From positions 1-64,000 of the forward strand of contig NZ_JAEFDB010000013.1 of the NCBI RefSeq assembly GCF_016126015.1: a DNA stretch of 64,000 nt, in the 5' to 3' direction. The DNA comes from Capnocytophaga periodontitidis (GTDB taxonomy: Bacteria; Bacteroidota; Bacteroidia; Flavobacteriales; Flavobacteriaceae). The position numbers were made by a program, and so were the translations under genes. Positions 9,940-18,189 of the stretch are shown in pieces (within the stretch, counting starts at the first letter, position 1; each line of letters opens with the position of its first letter). Under the pieces are notes generated by a model. That model made no database searches. It saw only the letters and a list, made by a program, of their open reading frames with translations, and was not told the DNA's origin.

Positions 9940-11946
9940 TTATTTGCCAAAGGCTTTAATCCCCTGTTTGAGCCATTTGTAAAACTCATCGGGGTCGTCG
10001 GTATCGAGGGTATAACCAATAGGGGCTACCAAGTTCTCTCCTTGGTGATTCATCAACACATAAAAAGGTTGAGTGTTAGCTTTATACTTGAGAGTTTGAA
10101 ATTCACTCCATTTTTGCCCAATAGTTTTAATCATCTTGCCCTCTCTGATTTGCGATGGTTTCACCTCGCTCTCAGGGAGTTCTCGTTTGTCGTCTACATA
10201 TAATGAAATCAATACCACTTCATTTCTAAGGGCATCGAGTACTTGAGGATTAGGCCATACGTTTTGTTCCATTTTACGGCAGTTCACACAAGACCAGCCT
10301 GTAAAATCTAACATTACAGGTTTATTCACTTGTTTGGCATAAGCCAATCCTTTTTCATAATCATCAAAAGTAACAATATTGTGAGGTTTGAATAAGTGAG
10401 CTCCTTCAGGTAGCGCGCCTTCTTCTACCCCAACGGCTCCTTTACCTACTCCATATGGCGATTCGCTGTAGTGTTGTGGGGGAGGAAAAGCGTTGATAAG
10501 GTTCAGAGGGGCACCCCATAATCCTGGTATCATATAGATAGTGAAACTTAAAGTCAGTAGCCCCAAAATGAGTCTCCCTACTGATATGCGGTCAGAAGCA
10601 TCATCGTGTGGCAAACGTATTTTGCCAAATAAGTATAACGAAAGGGCACCAAATATTGCTATCCAAATAGCGATAAATACTTCGCGTTCTATCCAGTGGT
10701 ATTGTACCACTAAGTCAGCATTCGATAAGAATTTAAATGCCAATGCCAATTCCAAAAATCCCAATACTACTTTCACAGTGTTCATCCAACCACCTGATTT
10801 GGGGAGTGATTGCAACCACCCTGGGAAAGCCGCAAATAGTGCAAAAGGCAAGGCTATAGCTAATGAAAAACCAAACATTCCCATAATAGGGGCGATACCC
10901 CCTTGCGAGGCTGCTTGTACTAATAAAGAACCTACTATAGGCCCTGTGCACGAGAAAGATACAATGGCTAAGGCCAACGCCATAAAGAAGATACCTACAA
11001 AACCACTGCGGTCGGCTTGGGCATCAATCTTAGTACTCCACGAGCTGGGTAAGGTGATTTCAAAAGCTCCTAAAAATGAGATAGAAAAAACTACTAAAAT
11101 AAGGAAGAATATAAGGTTAAATAAAAAGCTACTTGAAAATGCGTTTAGCACATCTGCCCCAAAGATAGCAGTTACTACCGAACCTAATAACACATAAATC
11201 ACAATGATAGAGATTCCATAGATTACAGCATTTTTAATGCCTTTAGCTTTTGTTTTGCTCTGTTTGGTAAAAAAGCTCACCGTCATCGGTATCATAGGGA
11301 AAACACAAGGAGTGAGCAAGGCTGCAAAACCAGCTAAAAACGATAAAAGGAATATCGTCCAAAGACCTTGATGTGAGATAGGGGTAGTTGCAGGAGCTTT
11401 TGGTGTTGTTTGGCTTACAGTAGTTGCAGGAACTGTATTATTTGCATCGGTATTATTACCAAAAGTAAACTGAGGAGTTGCCCCTTGGTTAGCAGTAGCT
11501 GTTCCTGAAAGGAAAAATTCTAAATCCACAGTATCAGGAGGGAGACAGTTGCTATCGTTACAACTCATAAACTCAACTTCAGCTTTGATAGAAGTAAGTT
11601 CGCCCAACAGTTTGATGCGTTGTTTGAAAACTGCTTGTTTATAGAAATAAGCAATTTCCATATCGAACACCTTATCGTGTTTTACTATGGGTTTAGACTC
11701 TTCTGTTTTTCCTACTAACTCAAAAGTAGGTGTTTGGGTGTATTTAAAGGAGGTAGGTACCGGTCCGTTAGGTGGGATGTTTTGTCCGTAGAGTTTCCAA
11801 CCTGCCTCAATGGAAGCTGTTGCTACCAAATAATATTCGTTATCGTTGATTTTTTCAACCGCTGTTTTCCATTTTACAGGGTTGTGTATTTGAGCATTTG
11901 CTATAGTTGCAAAAGCAATAAGCAGTAATGTAATGAGTTTTTTCAT
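9940..11946 (-). CDS. dsbD: Protein-disulfide reductase DsbD-like (thiol:disulfide interchange)
   Basis: A 668-residue protein in DsbD order. It has a signal peptide (MKKLITLLLIAFATIANA) and an N-terminal DsbD-alpha domain with a Cys pair (EFMSCNDSNCLPPD). Eight or so membrane segments follow (about 190-480), with the redox Cys residues in LLTPCVFPMIP and SFSCTGPIVG. The C-terminal thioredoxin domain has DFTGWSCVNCRKME. The protein passes electrons from cytoplasmic thioredoxin to periplasmic disulfide substrates. It is first in the operon with ctp and proS. A plus-strand open frame at 10541-11197 is an antisense shadow. Confidence 0.95.
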   Translation of the reverse strand: MKKLITLLLIAFATIANAQIHNPVKWKTAVEKINDNEYYLVATASIEAGWKLYGQNIPPNGPVPTSFKYTQTPTFELVGKTEESKPIVKHDKVFDMEIAYFYKQAVFKQRIKLLGELTSIKAEVEFMSCNDSNCLPPDTVDLEFFLSGTATANQGATPQFTFGNNTDANNTVPATTVSQTTPKAPATTPISHQGLWTIFLLSFLAGFAALLTPCVFPMIPMTVSFFTKQSKTKAKGIKNAVIYGISIIVIYVLLGSVVTAIFGADVLNAFSSSFLFNLIFFLILVVFSISFLGAFEITLPSSWSTKIDAQADRSGFVGIFFMALALAIVSFSCTGPIVGSLLVQAASQGGIAPIMGMFGFSLAIALPFALFAAFPGWLQSLPKSGGWMNTVKVVLGFLELALAFKFLSNADLVVQYHWIEREVFIAIWIAIFGALSLYLFGKIRLPHDDASDRISVGRLILGLLTLSFTIYMIPGLWGAPLNLINAFPPPQHYSESPYGVGKGAVGVEEGALPEGAHLFKPHNIVTFDDYEKGLAYAKQVNKPVMLDFTGWSCVNCRKMEQNVWPNPQVLDALRNEVVLISLYVDDKRELPESEVKPSQIREGKMIKTIGQKWSEFQTLKYKANTQPFYVLMNHQGENLVAPIGYTLDTDDPDEFYKWLKQGIKAFGK

Positions 11947-11968
11947 TTGGTCGTTTTATTTAAGGGTG

Positions 11969-12000
11969 CAAAATTACAACAAAATAATGATATAGGCAAT
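11969..12000 (-). promoter_or_regulatory. dsbD: Candidate promoter of the dsbD operon
   Basis: On the minus strand ATTG (12000-11997), a 20-nt spacer and TAATTTTG (11976-11969) lie about 23 nt before the start codon. Confidence 0.5.
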
Positions 12001-12276
12001 AACAAGCTTTTATAAAGTCTTAAAGCCTCTAAGTTACTTACTTAGTAATTGCTAACAATCCTAATTTACAAAAGTAATTAACGTGAGTTCAATATAATTA
12101 ATCACTTAACAATCAGCAAAATATTTTTAATCTCCCACGAATTTCACGAATTTACACGAATTTGGGACTGTATAAAACTCTTCGCTTTATATTATCTCAC
12201 GAATTTTCACCTTACGGTGAATTATTTTGTGAATATATTGTGATACTTTAAAAGTAATTGATTATCAAGGTTATCA

Positions 12277-12325
12277 ACTTTGCCAAAGGTCGTAACACGA
12301 CGAGCAATTAAAACTTTGGCAAAGT
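12277..12325 (-). terminator. Terminator hairpin after the RNA methyltransferase gene
   Basis: A 12-bp inverted repeat, ACTTTGCCAAAG (12277-12288) and CTTTGGCAAAGT (12314-12325). It encloses a GTCGTAACACGAC sub-hairpin. It lies about 60 nt past the minus-strand stop at 12385 and belongs to the repeated ACTTTGCCAAAGT family. Confidence 0.6.
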
Positions 12326-12350
12326 GTAGCAACACAAAAGGTTTATAATA

Positions 12351-12384
12351 GTAGGGCTAATTGCTATTAGCCCCTACAACATAC
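12351..12384. repeat. CCCCTACAA-type palindromic repeat, copy 1
   Basis: GTAGGGCTAATTGCTATTAGCCCCTAC is an imperfect palindrome followed by AACATAC. Related copies lie at 13645-13675 and 63909-63940. Confidence 0.6.
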
Positions 12385-13596
12385 CTAAAAAGCAAGTCTC
12401 GCCATATAGAAGCCATCGTAACCTGATTGATGTGCAAATATCACTTCTTCAGCCTCTAAACGAAAATCTTTTCCGGCTTCTGAAGCTAAGAATTTTTCTA
12501 CTTGTTGGTGGTTTTCACTCGGCAATATAGAACAAGTTGCATAGACGAGTTTTCCTCCTTTCTTAAGTAATTTACTATACTGTTGTAAGATTTCTTGTTG
12601 GGTAGCGCGTATCTCATCTAAAAACTCAGGGCGCAATTTCCATTTGGCATCGGGGTTGCGGCGCAATACTCCCAAACCACTACAAGGGGCATCGATAAGC
12701 ACACGGTCGGCAGTGCTTTGCAAGCGTTTGAGCTGTTTAGGGTCTATCAGTTTGGTTTCTATGTTGAAAGCTCCATTACGGCGCGCTCGGCGTTTGAGTT
12801 CTTGTAACTTCTGCTCATAGATATCCATTGCAATCACCTGACCTTTGTTTTGCAATAGGTTAGCTATATGGAGCGTTTTGCCTCCTGCCCCAGCACAAGT
12901 ATCGATTACACGCTTCACGTTGCTATCTATCATCATAAAAGGAGCAACTTTTTGAGAGGAAGCATCTTGCACTTCAAAGAGACCATCGGCAAAGGCTTGA
13001 GTTTTAAAGATATTGCCGCGTTCTACTAATTGCAACGCATTAGGATAGTCACGCAAGGGATAAGTAGCCACTCCTTCTTGTTGTAAAAACTGTTGCAAGC
13101 GTTCCAAAGAAGTTTTAAGGATATTGACACGCAACACTACAGGTGCTAAACTATTGAGAGCGTGGAGTTCGTTATTCCACAAGTTTTCTCCTAACTCTTG
13201 TACTCCCAAGGAATCTAACCAATCGGGGACTGATTCGCGGAGTTTTCTGACCTTAGAAAGCTCATCAAACTTGCCTTTGATACGACGGGCAGGGGTATCC
13301 TCAAAGTAATTTCCCCAATCGGGCAAAGTAATACTTTTTAGGGTTGCCCACACGGCAAACATACGGCGCAGGTTATGTACTGTAAAGGGTTCGTGTACTT
13401 CTGCTATTTCGGCATAAAGACGTTTCCAACGCACGATGTCATAAATAGTTTCGGCGATGAAAGCTCTATCACGAGCGCCCCAACGTTTATCTTTTTTGAG
13501 TTGTTTTTCAACTACTTTATCGGCATATTGCCCTTCATTGAAGATAAAGGTAAGCCCCTCTATCACGGCATCAACTAAGTTTCTGTGTAATTTCAT
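12385..13596 (-). CDS. RsmB/NOP-family SAM-dependent RNA (cytosine-C5) methyltransferase
   Basis: A 403-residue cytoplasmic protein. An N-terminal helical region (about 1-150) precedes a Rossmann methyltransferase domain. The SAM-binding loop is VIDTCAGAGGKTLH. The first catalytic-motif Cys is in DAPCSGLGVLRRNPDAKWK and the second in YATCSILPSEN. Two motif cysteines are characteristic of RNA m5C methyltransferases of the RsmB/NOP2 group, and 16S or 23S rRNA is the likely target. The start codon is only 12 nt after a stable hairpin at 13609-13636. Confidence 0.9.
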   Translation of the reverse strand: MKLHRNLVDAVIEGLTFIFNEGQYADKVVEKQLKKDKRWGARDRAFIAETIYDIVRWKRLYAEIAEVHEPFTVHNLRRMFAVWATLKSITLPDWGNYFEDTPARRIKGKFDELSKVRKLRESVPDWLDSLGVQELGENLWNNELHALNSLAPVVLRVNILKTSLERLQQFLQQEGVATYPLRDYPNALQLVERGNIFKTQAFADGLFEVQDASSQKVAPFMMIDSNVKRVIDTCAGAGGKTLHIANLLQNKGQVIAMDIYEQKLQELKRRARRNGAFNIETKLIDPKQLKRLQSTADRVLIDAPCSGLGVLRRNPDAKWKLRPEFLDEIRATQQEILQQYSKLLKKGGKLVYATCSILPSENHQQVEKFLASEAGKDFRLEAEEVIFAHQSGYDGFYMARLAF

Positions 13597-13608
13597 TATA
13601 CTAAAAAT

Positions 13609-13636
13609 GAGACGGCAATTTTTTTATTACCGTCTC
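13609..13636 (-). terminator. Hairpin between the FadL-like gene and rsmB-like gene
   Basis: GAGACGGCAAT (13609-13619) pairs with ATTACCGTCTC (13626-13636) with one mismatch. On the minus strand it is followed by ATTTTT, and on the plus strand by TTTTTT. It can terminate the FadL-like gene transcript, but its position 12 nt before the next start also allows a leader role. Confidence 0.6.
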
Positions 13637-13644
13637 TTTTTTGA

Positions 13645-13675
13645 AGGGCGAATTGCAATTCGCCCCTACAATATG
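13645..13675. repeat. CCCCTACAA-type palindromic repeat, copy 2
   Basis: GGGCGAATTGCAATTCGCCC (13646-13665) is a perfect 20-bp palindrome followed by CTACAATATGATAC. It matches the copies at 12351 and 63909 in layout. Confidence 0.8.
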
Positions 13676-13702
13676 ATACAAAAGTAATTCTAATTTATTT
13701 AA

Positions 13703-15319
13703 TTAAAAGAGCTGAGCAGTAAAGGTAAACAAGAAGTTACCATAAGTAGATTTGATTTGAGCATTATCAGTAAGTACACGATCGTACATTTGGTATAGGT
13801 TAGTTTGTTTAGCAATATCATAAGAGGCATCTAAACGAATACCACCTAAAGTAACTCCTGCTCCAAACGAATAACCTGTAAGGTCACCTACAGTAGCTAT
13901 AGCTTTGCGATATGGACTTTGCTCGTAACGATAACCTGCCCGAAGGCTTACATAGTTAGTAGTTGCTGGATTATCTTTGAGCAGTTGGAAAGGAATACGG
14001 AACTCTCCTCCTATGCGCAAAGTAGAAGTGTCACCTAAATCATTATTGAAAGCTGTGTTATAGCCTTTCATATTATTACTTGTGTATTTCAGGTTTTCAT
14101 AAGCTTTATAAGTATAATCTACACTCAGGATAGCTCTTTTCATTATAGTATAAGCAATACTTCCCGTCCAAGCGCTGGGGGTGCGGAATTTATATTCTCG
14201 TTCGTACCAAATTTCATCACCATAGCGATTTATAAGGTCTATATCGGTATCCATTTCCTTCCCAGTATTTGTATTGAGTACTGTTGCTTTCAATTCTTGG
14301 TGAGATTCTTCTTTCATTGTATACCATGTAGGTGATTGGTAACTAACTCCTAAACGCAAATTTTCAGTAGCTTTTATAATTGTTCCTAATTGTAATGAAA
14401 ACCCCTCTCCTTTTGTATTGATATATTGTTGATGATTTGCATAGCGCAAAAATGGATTAGCTGCTTGAAAATCATTATCTCTTAAACTATAAAAAGCTTT
14501 TTCATTGATATTGTGAAAATTCAAGTTTAACCCTAAGTTAATAAAATCACCCAACTGTGAGGCAAAGTTGAAATTATACTTATTGGCATAACCAGAACGC
14601 TCTACTTCATAGAGCTGTAATCGTTCTAAAGCATCGCCATTTGCGTGATAGGCAGTTTCAGTAGCAGCTCCAGAGTTAGGAGATATCACCTGACTTAAAA
14701 TTCCTAAATAAGCCATTTGAGCTGCATAACCTTGTCGTTTACCTAATGTAGCGAAGAATTCTCCTATATCTCTTTGATTATTTGCTGTAACGCGGTCGGG
14801 ACCACCAGAAAAAGTGCCTAAAGGAAAAGGATTTCCGTTGTTGCCATTTGTAGCATAATCAAAAAAGTAGTTATCTATTCCTCGACGATTATAGGCTGAA
14901 TAAGAGAATTTATCATTATCTAACACTTTTGTTTGTAGATAATTAAATCCGAAGCTTATTTTTTTCCAAGTTTCTGAAACATTAGGTAGTACAAGCACTA
15001 TTCCAAAATGATTTAGATTAAAATCATTTTTTGTTTGTTTACTACTTCTATCAAGAAAAGTAATATTTCTCTTGTGATTATTATTAGTTAAAGAAAATGA
15101 AATTTCTGATCCACTAAAAATAGCACTCCCAGCAGGATTGACATTAATAGCTGAAAAATCACCTCCTAATGCTCCAAAAGCACCACTCATAGCTTTAAAA
15201 CGAGCTGTTCCTGTAAGATCTTCTGTTCCATAACGAAAGATATCGGTATATTCTTGTGCTTTTACATTAGCTACTAACAAAGAAGCTCCTAAAAATAATA
15301 TGTAATTAATTCTTTTCAT
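13703..15319 (-). CDS. OMPP1/FadL/TodX-family outer-membrane transport protein
   Basis: A 538-residue protein with a signal peptide (about 1-21, LLVANVKAQ). The family signature at the N-terminus is FRYGTEDLTGTARFKAMSGA, then FGALGGDFSAINVNPAGSAIF. The rest is beta-barrel strands ending in FLFTFTAQLF. FadL-type channels take up hydrophobic compounds such as long-chain fatty acids; the substrate here is unknown. It follows the tyrosine-rich lipoprotein gene by 14 nt and is probably cotranscribed with it. Confidence 0.9.
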   Translation of the reverse strand: MKRINYILFLGASLLVANVKAQEYTDIFRYGTEDLTGTARFKAMSGAFGALGGDFSAINVNPAGSAIFSGSEISFSLTNNNHKRNITFLDRSSKQTKNDFNLNHFGIVLVLPNVSETWKKISFGFNYLQTKVLDNDKFSYSAYNRRGIDNYFFDYATNGNNGNPFPLGTFSGGPDRVTANNQRDIGEFFATLGKRQGYAAQMAYLGILSQVISPNSGAATETAYHANGDALERLQLYEVERSGYANKYNFNFASQLGDFINLGLNLNFHNINEKAFYSLRDNDFQAANPFLRYANHQQYINTKGEGFSLQLGTIIKATENLRLGVSYQSPTWYTMKEESHQELKATVLNTNTGKEMDTDIDLINRYGDEIWYEREYKFRTPSAWTGSIAYTIMKRAILSVDYTYKAYENLKYTSNNMKGYNTAFNNDLGDTSTLRIGGEFRIPFQLLKDNPATTNYVSLRAGYRYEQSPYRKAIATVGDLTGYSFGAGVTLGGIRLDASYDIAKQTNLYQMYDRVLTDNAQIKSTYGNFLFTFTAQLF

Positions 15320-15333
15320 TTGTTTAATAGTAT

Positions 15334-16398
15334 TTATCGACGGTTAGAACTTCTGTATCCTTCATTAGAAGAAGAGCCACTACTATAATTACCTCCTCCA
15401 CTACTGTAATTACCACTTCCCGAGTTACCATAGTTAGAACTTCTACCAGAATTCATTCCTGAGTTCATAGAGTCGTAATTTCTTCTGTTTTCATAACCTG
15501 TAGGAGGTGTATTGTATTGTTGTTGACTTTGGTAAGAGGGTCGTCCGCTATAATTAGTGTTGTTATTGTAGTAACCTTGACTTTGTGAGCGATTATAAGA
15601 GCCCCTACCTTCTTCATAACGATTAGCATTGCTTCTGTAATTGTCATCTCTTATAATAGCGCGCCCTCTACCACTATATTCTCTTCCATAAGAGCCTCCA
15701 GGTTCATAATAGTAATCTCTTGGACGGTAATAGTAATCATAATATCCTCTGTAATAAGGATAATAACCGTAAGGATAGCCATAATAAGGATAATAGCCAT
15801 AACTATACCCATAATAAGGATAATAGCCATAATAAGAATAATAGCTATAGTATGGATCATAACCATAGTAAGGGTAGTAACCTCCATAGTAGTAGTTATC
15901 CCAATAAGGGTCGTAATAACTACCCCAACCTAAAGATAGACTCCAACCAGAACGATAAGAACGGTAGTATGGATAATTATAATATCCATAGTAAGGATTT
16001 GTCCAACTGTGATTGTAGACATTTACATTCACTTGTGAAGGGTTAGAACCCCAACCGCCATAAGAAGAAGTTCCTGAAGCATAGGCATTAGAACGGTAGC
16101 TATTTACATCGGTAAAATGGGTAAAACTGCTATCGACAGCAGGATTTTCATACTGTTTGGCTTTATCTCTAAAATAGCTATTATAACCATTGTCGGCATA
16201 GCGATTTTCGGGTGGATAATCATAACGTTGAGGAGGCATTTCTCTCTCTACATAACGTGGCCTTTCGGGCACGGGGTCGTTATAAATGCCATCGGCATAG
16301 TAGTAGCCGACGCAAGAAGTGAATGTGAATGAAACTACGATTGCCAAGACAAGTTGTTTCACTACACTTGTAAGTTTTGCATTCTTTTTCATAGTCAT
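15334..16398 (-). CDS. Tyrosine/glycine-rich low-complexity lipoprotein
   Basis: A 354-residue protein with a lipoprotein signal (VVSFTFTSCVGYYYAD, lipid-attachment Cys about residue 29). About residues 130-235 are strikingly rich in tyrosine, with repeats such as YYPYYGYPYGYYPYYRGYY. A basic/aromatic stretch follows, then a serine-glycine-asparagine tail with SSGGGNYSSGSSS. I recognise no catalytic domain. It is probably a structural or surface protein anchored in the outer membrane (inference). Met3 (16392) is an alternative start. Open frames on both strands within 15465-16046 come from the repetitive codons. Confidence 0.75.
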   Translation of the reverse strand: MTMKKNAKLTSVVKQLVLAIVVSFTFTSCVGYYYADGIYNDPVPERPRYVEREMPPQRYDYPPENRYADNGYNSYFRDKAKQYENPAVDSSFTHFTDVNSYRSNAYASGTSSYGGWGSNPSQVNVNVYNHSWTNPYYGYYNYPYYRSYRSGWSLSLGWGSYYDPYWDNYYYGGYYPYYGYDPYYSYYSYYGYYPYYGYSYGYYPYYGYPYGYYPYYRGYYDYYYRPRDYYYEPGGSYGREYSGRGRAIIRDDNYRSNANRYEEGRGSYNRSQSQGYYNNNTNYSGRPSYQSQQQYNTPPTGYENRRNYDSMNSGMNSGRSSNYGNSGSGNYSSGGGNYSSGSSSNEGYRSSNRR

Positions 16399-16473
16399 TT
16401 TTATTTTAGTTAATAGAGATGAGTTAATAGTTTATAGTCACAAATCAATTTTTATGCCAAATTCTTTTTGTTT

Positions 16474-16779
16474 TCAGTCTTCAGTTTTCACTTCTTTGAG
16501 TTGAGTTCCCCAAAAAAGAACTTTCTCTCCAAAAGTTTCGGCAGCTTGTTGTAAAAGTTGAGGAATGGTATTTTCAATAAAATGCATTAACTGAGCGGGA
16601 GATGAGGTTTCACAATGTACTGCATAATGTTTTTCGGGAGCGTCTAACAATTTGAATACTCGTACTTTTTCTATAGTTTCTGAGGCTTTTACTATTGGTA
16701 AATAAACAGATTGCAGCCAATCTTGCCAAGATAAAAACACCTCATCATTCACTACCATCGTTAAATTGTATACATACAT
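16474..16779 (-). CDS. DUF4286-family protein
   Basis: A 101-residue cytoplasmic protein. I chose the internal Met (MYVYNLTMVVNDEV) as start, because the longer frame runs over the divergent promoter of the next gene. The N-terminal strand YNLTMVVND, the conserved W in LSWQDWLQSVYLP and the HFIENTIPQLLQ helix match the DUF4286 family, whose function is unknown. A TATCTTTG box lies at 16804-16797. Confidence 0.8.
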   Translation of the reverse strand: MYVYNLTMVVNDEVFLSWQDWLQSVYLPIVKASETIEKVRVFKLLDAPEKHYAVHCETSSPAQLMHFIENTIPQLLQQAAETFGEKVLFWGTQLKEVKTED

Positions 16780-16792
16780 AACTGATTTATTT

Positions 16793-16824
16793 TTTGCAAA
16801 GATAAGAATTAATTTGTAACTTTG
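16793..16824 (+). promoter_or_regulatory. Promoter of the 85-residue protein gene
   Basis: TTTG (16793-16796), a 20-nt spacer and TAACTTTG (16817-16824) match the Bacteroidota consensus exactly. The -7 box of the divergent minus-strand gene (16797-16804) lies inside the spacer. Confidence 0.7.
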
Positions 16825-16853
16825 CCGGCAAATCACCAATAAATTAAAAACGT

Positions 16854-17111
16854 ATGGCAAGCATTCGCATTTTAAAAAAAGAGATCAACTATGTGTTGGG
16901 AGATATCATTGACGCTGTGTATTTCACTGGCAAGATGGGCACTGAAGAAGGTAAAGCTCTTGTAGGAGAAATACTAAATGATTTTGACTCACTTATTGAT
17001 AAAGTAGCTGATAAATCAGTAGAAAACAGAGGAGTTCATCTCAAACAAGTAAGAAGAGAGTTTGAAGAAAAAGCAGCTATCTTGATTGGAAAACTCAACG
17101 CCTTAGCGTAA
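16854..17111 (+). CDS. Conserved small protein of unknown function
   Basis: An 85-residue, soluble, mostly helical and charged protein (MASIRILKKEINYVLGDIID, REFEEKAAILIGKLNALA). It has no signal peptide or cysteine. It has an exact promoter upstream and a perfect terminator 5 nt after its stop, so it is an independent single-gene unit and very likely real. I do not recognise a named family. Confidence 0.75.
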   Translation: MASIRILKKEINYVLGDIIDAVYFTGKMGTEEGKALVGEILNDFDSLIDKVADKSVENRGVHLKQVRREFEEKAAILIGKLNALA

Positions 17112-17115
17112 TTTC

Positions 17116-17155
17116 ACTTTGCTAAAGTCATAATCTGCCTTTAGCAAAGTTTTTT
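17116..17155 (+). terminator. Intrinsic terminator
   Basis: A perfect 12-bp stem, ACTTTGCTAAAG (17116-17127) and CTTTAGCAAAGT (17139-17150), is followed by TTTTT. It starts 5 nt after the stop of the 85-residue gene. Confidence 0.9.
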
Positions 17156-17176
17156 AATAACAAAAAGAAAACAATA

Positions 17177-18151
17177 ATGAAAAAAACATTACAATACATT
17201 CTTATCAGTGGTGGTGTAGTACTGCTTTCAGGGTTCTTAGTAAACGCTATGTCGGTTAAAAAAGAAGATAATAATATTTTTGAACAAGCTGAAGCTGAAC
17301 TAACTGAAAATCCTCTTGCTGTTGAAGATGCTGCTCACCACAAAGATGATTTTTTTGATAATTATAGAGTTTACGCTATTGACTTACCTGAAAAGTTAGA
17401 TTTTGCAGGTGAAAAAGTGCCTATGGATGACCCTGATGTATATGAACGATTAGACCGAGAATTTCTCGTGAATGTTTATTGGCAGTCCAACAGTTTATTG
17501 TTATTCAAGCGCGCTAACAAATATTTCCCCATTATAGAACCTATACTCAAACGCAATAATATTCCCGATGATTTTAAATACTTAGCTGTTATAGAAAGCG
17601 GGCTCACCAATGCTGTATCGCCCTCAGGAGCTAGTGGTTTTTGGCAGTTTATGAAAGCTGCCGCCCAAGAGTACAGTTTAGAGGTAAGCGATCAAGTAGA
17701 TGAACGTTACCACCTAGAAAAAGCGACACAAGCAGCTTGTGATTACCTGAATAAAGCTAAACGTAGTACGGGTTCGTGGACAATGGCGGCAGCTGCCTAC
17801 AACGCTGGTGTAGCAGGAATGAATAAACAGACTACTTTTCAGCAAACAAACAACTACTACGATTTGTACTTAAACAGTGAGACTTCGCGCTATGTATTCC
17901 GTATTTTGGCAGTTAAGGAAATAATGAAACACCCCAAAAAGTATGGATTCATTTTTGATAAAAAACACTTATACAACGAATTTCCTACTTATAATGTAAT
18001 GGTAGATAGCACCATAGAAAATCTTACTGATTTTGCTAAAAGCCAAAACGTAACTTACAAAGAGTTAAAAAATTACAATCCTTGGCTACGTGATAGAAAA
18101 CTTGACAACAAAGATGGCAAAACCTATTACATCAGGATTCCTAAGAGATAG
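17177..18151 (+). CDS. Lytic transglycosylase with LysM-like tail (MltD-like)
   Basis: A 324-residue protein with an N-terminal membrane or signal segment (about 5-25). The SLT-type lysozyme fold spans about 110-240. Its catalytic Glu is in IESGLTNAVSPSGASGFWQF, followed by TMAAAAYNAGVAGM. The C-terminal ~50 residues look like a LysM peptidoglycan-binding domain (DFAKSQNVTYKELKNYNPWL, YYIRIP). It cleaves glycan strands of peptidoglycan to 1,6-anhydro products in the periplasm. It is shorter than E. coli MltD. Confidence 0.9.
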   Translation: MKKTLQYILISGGVVLLSGFLVNAMSVKKEDNNIFEQAEAELTENPLAVEDAAHHKDDFFDNYRVYAIDLPEKLDFAGEKVPMDDPDVYERLDREFLVNVYWQSNSLLLFKRANKYFPIIEPILKRNNIPDDFKYLAVIESGLTNAVSPSGASGFWQFMKAAAQEYSLEVSDQVDERYHLEKATQAACDYLNKAKRSTGSWTMAAAAYNAGVAGMNKQTTFQQTNNYYDLYLNSETSRYVFRILAVKEIMKHPKKYGFIFDKKHLYNEFPTYNVMVDSTIENLTDFAKSQNVTYKELKNYNPWLRDRKLDNKDGKTYYIRIPKR

Positions 18152-18189
18152 GGATTAGGAGATAGGAATTAGGAGTTAGGAGCTGAAAA

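Larger units (their letters stand above)
11977..12384 (-). other. Intergenic region of dispersed repeats, no gene
   Basis: About 400 bp without a gene. It holds the dsbD promoter, several CACGAATTT repeats (12136-12225), a 39-base module shared with the right end of the window (12250-12288, ATTGATTATCA then TATCAACTTTGCC), a GTCGTAACACGACGAGC module (12290-12306), a terminator hairpin and a CCCCTAC palindrome next to the rsmB stop. Confidence 0.8.

Noticed and set aside
10541-11197. 218-codon plus-strand open frame
   Set aside because: Lies fully antisense to dsbD, whose motifs and membrane segments are clear; the frame has low-complexity K/N/A composition and no start context.
15465-16332. 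Several open frames on both strands rich in Ile/Met or Asn/Asp
   Set aside because: Produced by the repetitive Tyr/Gly codons of the lipoprotein gene; no plausible protein.
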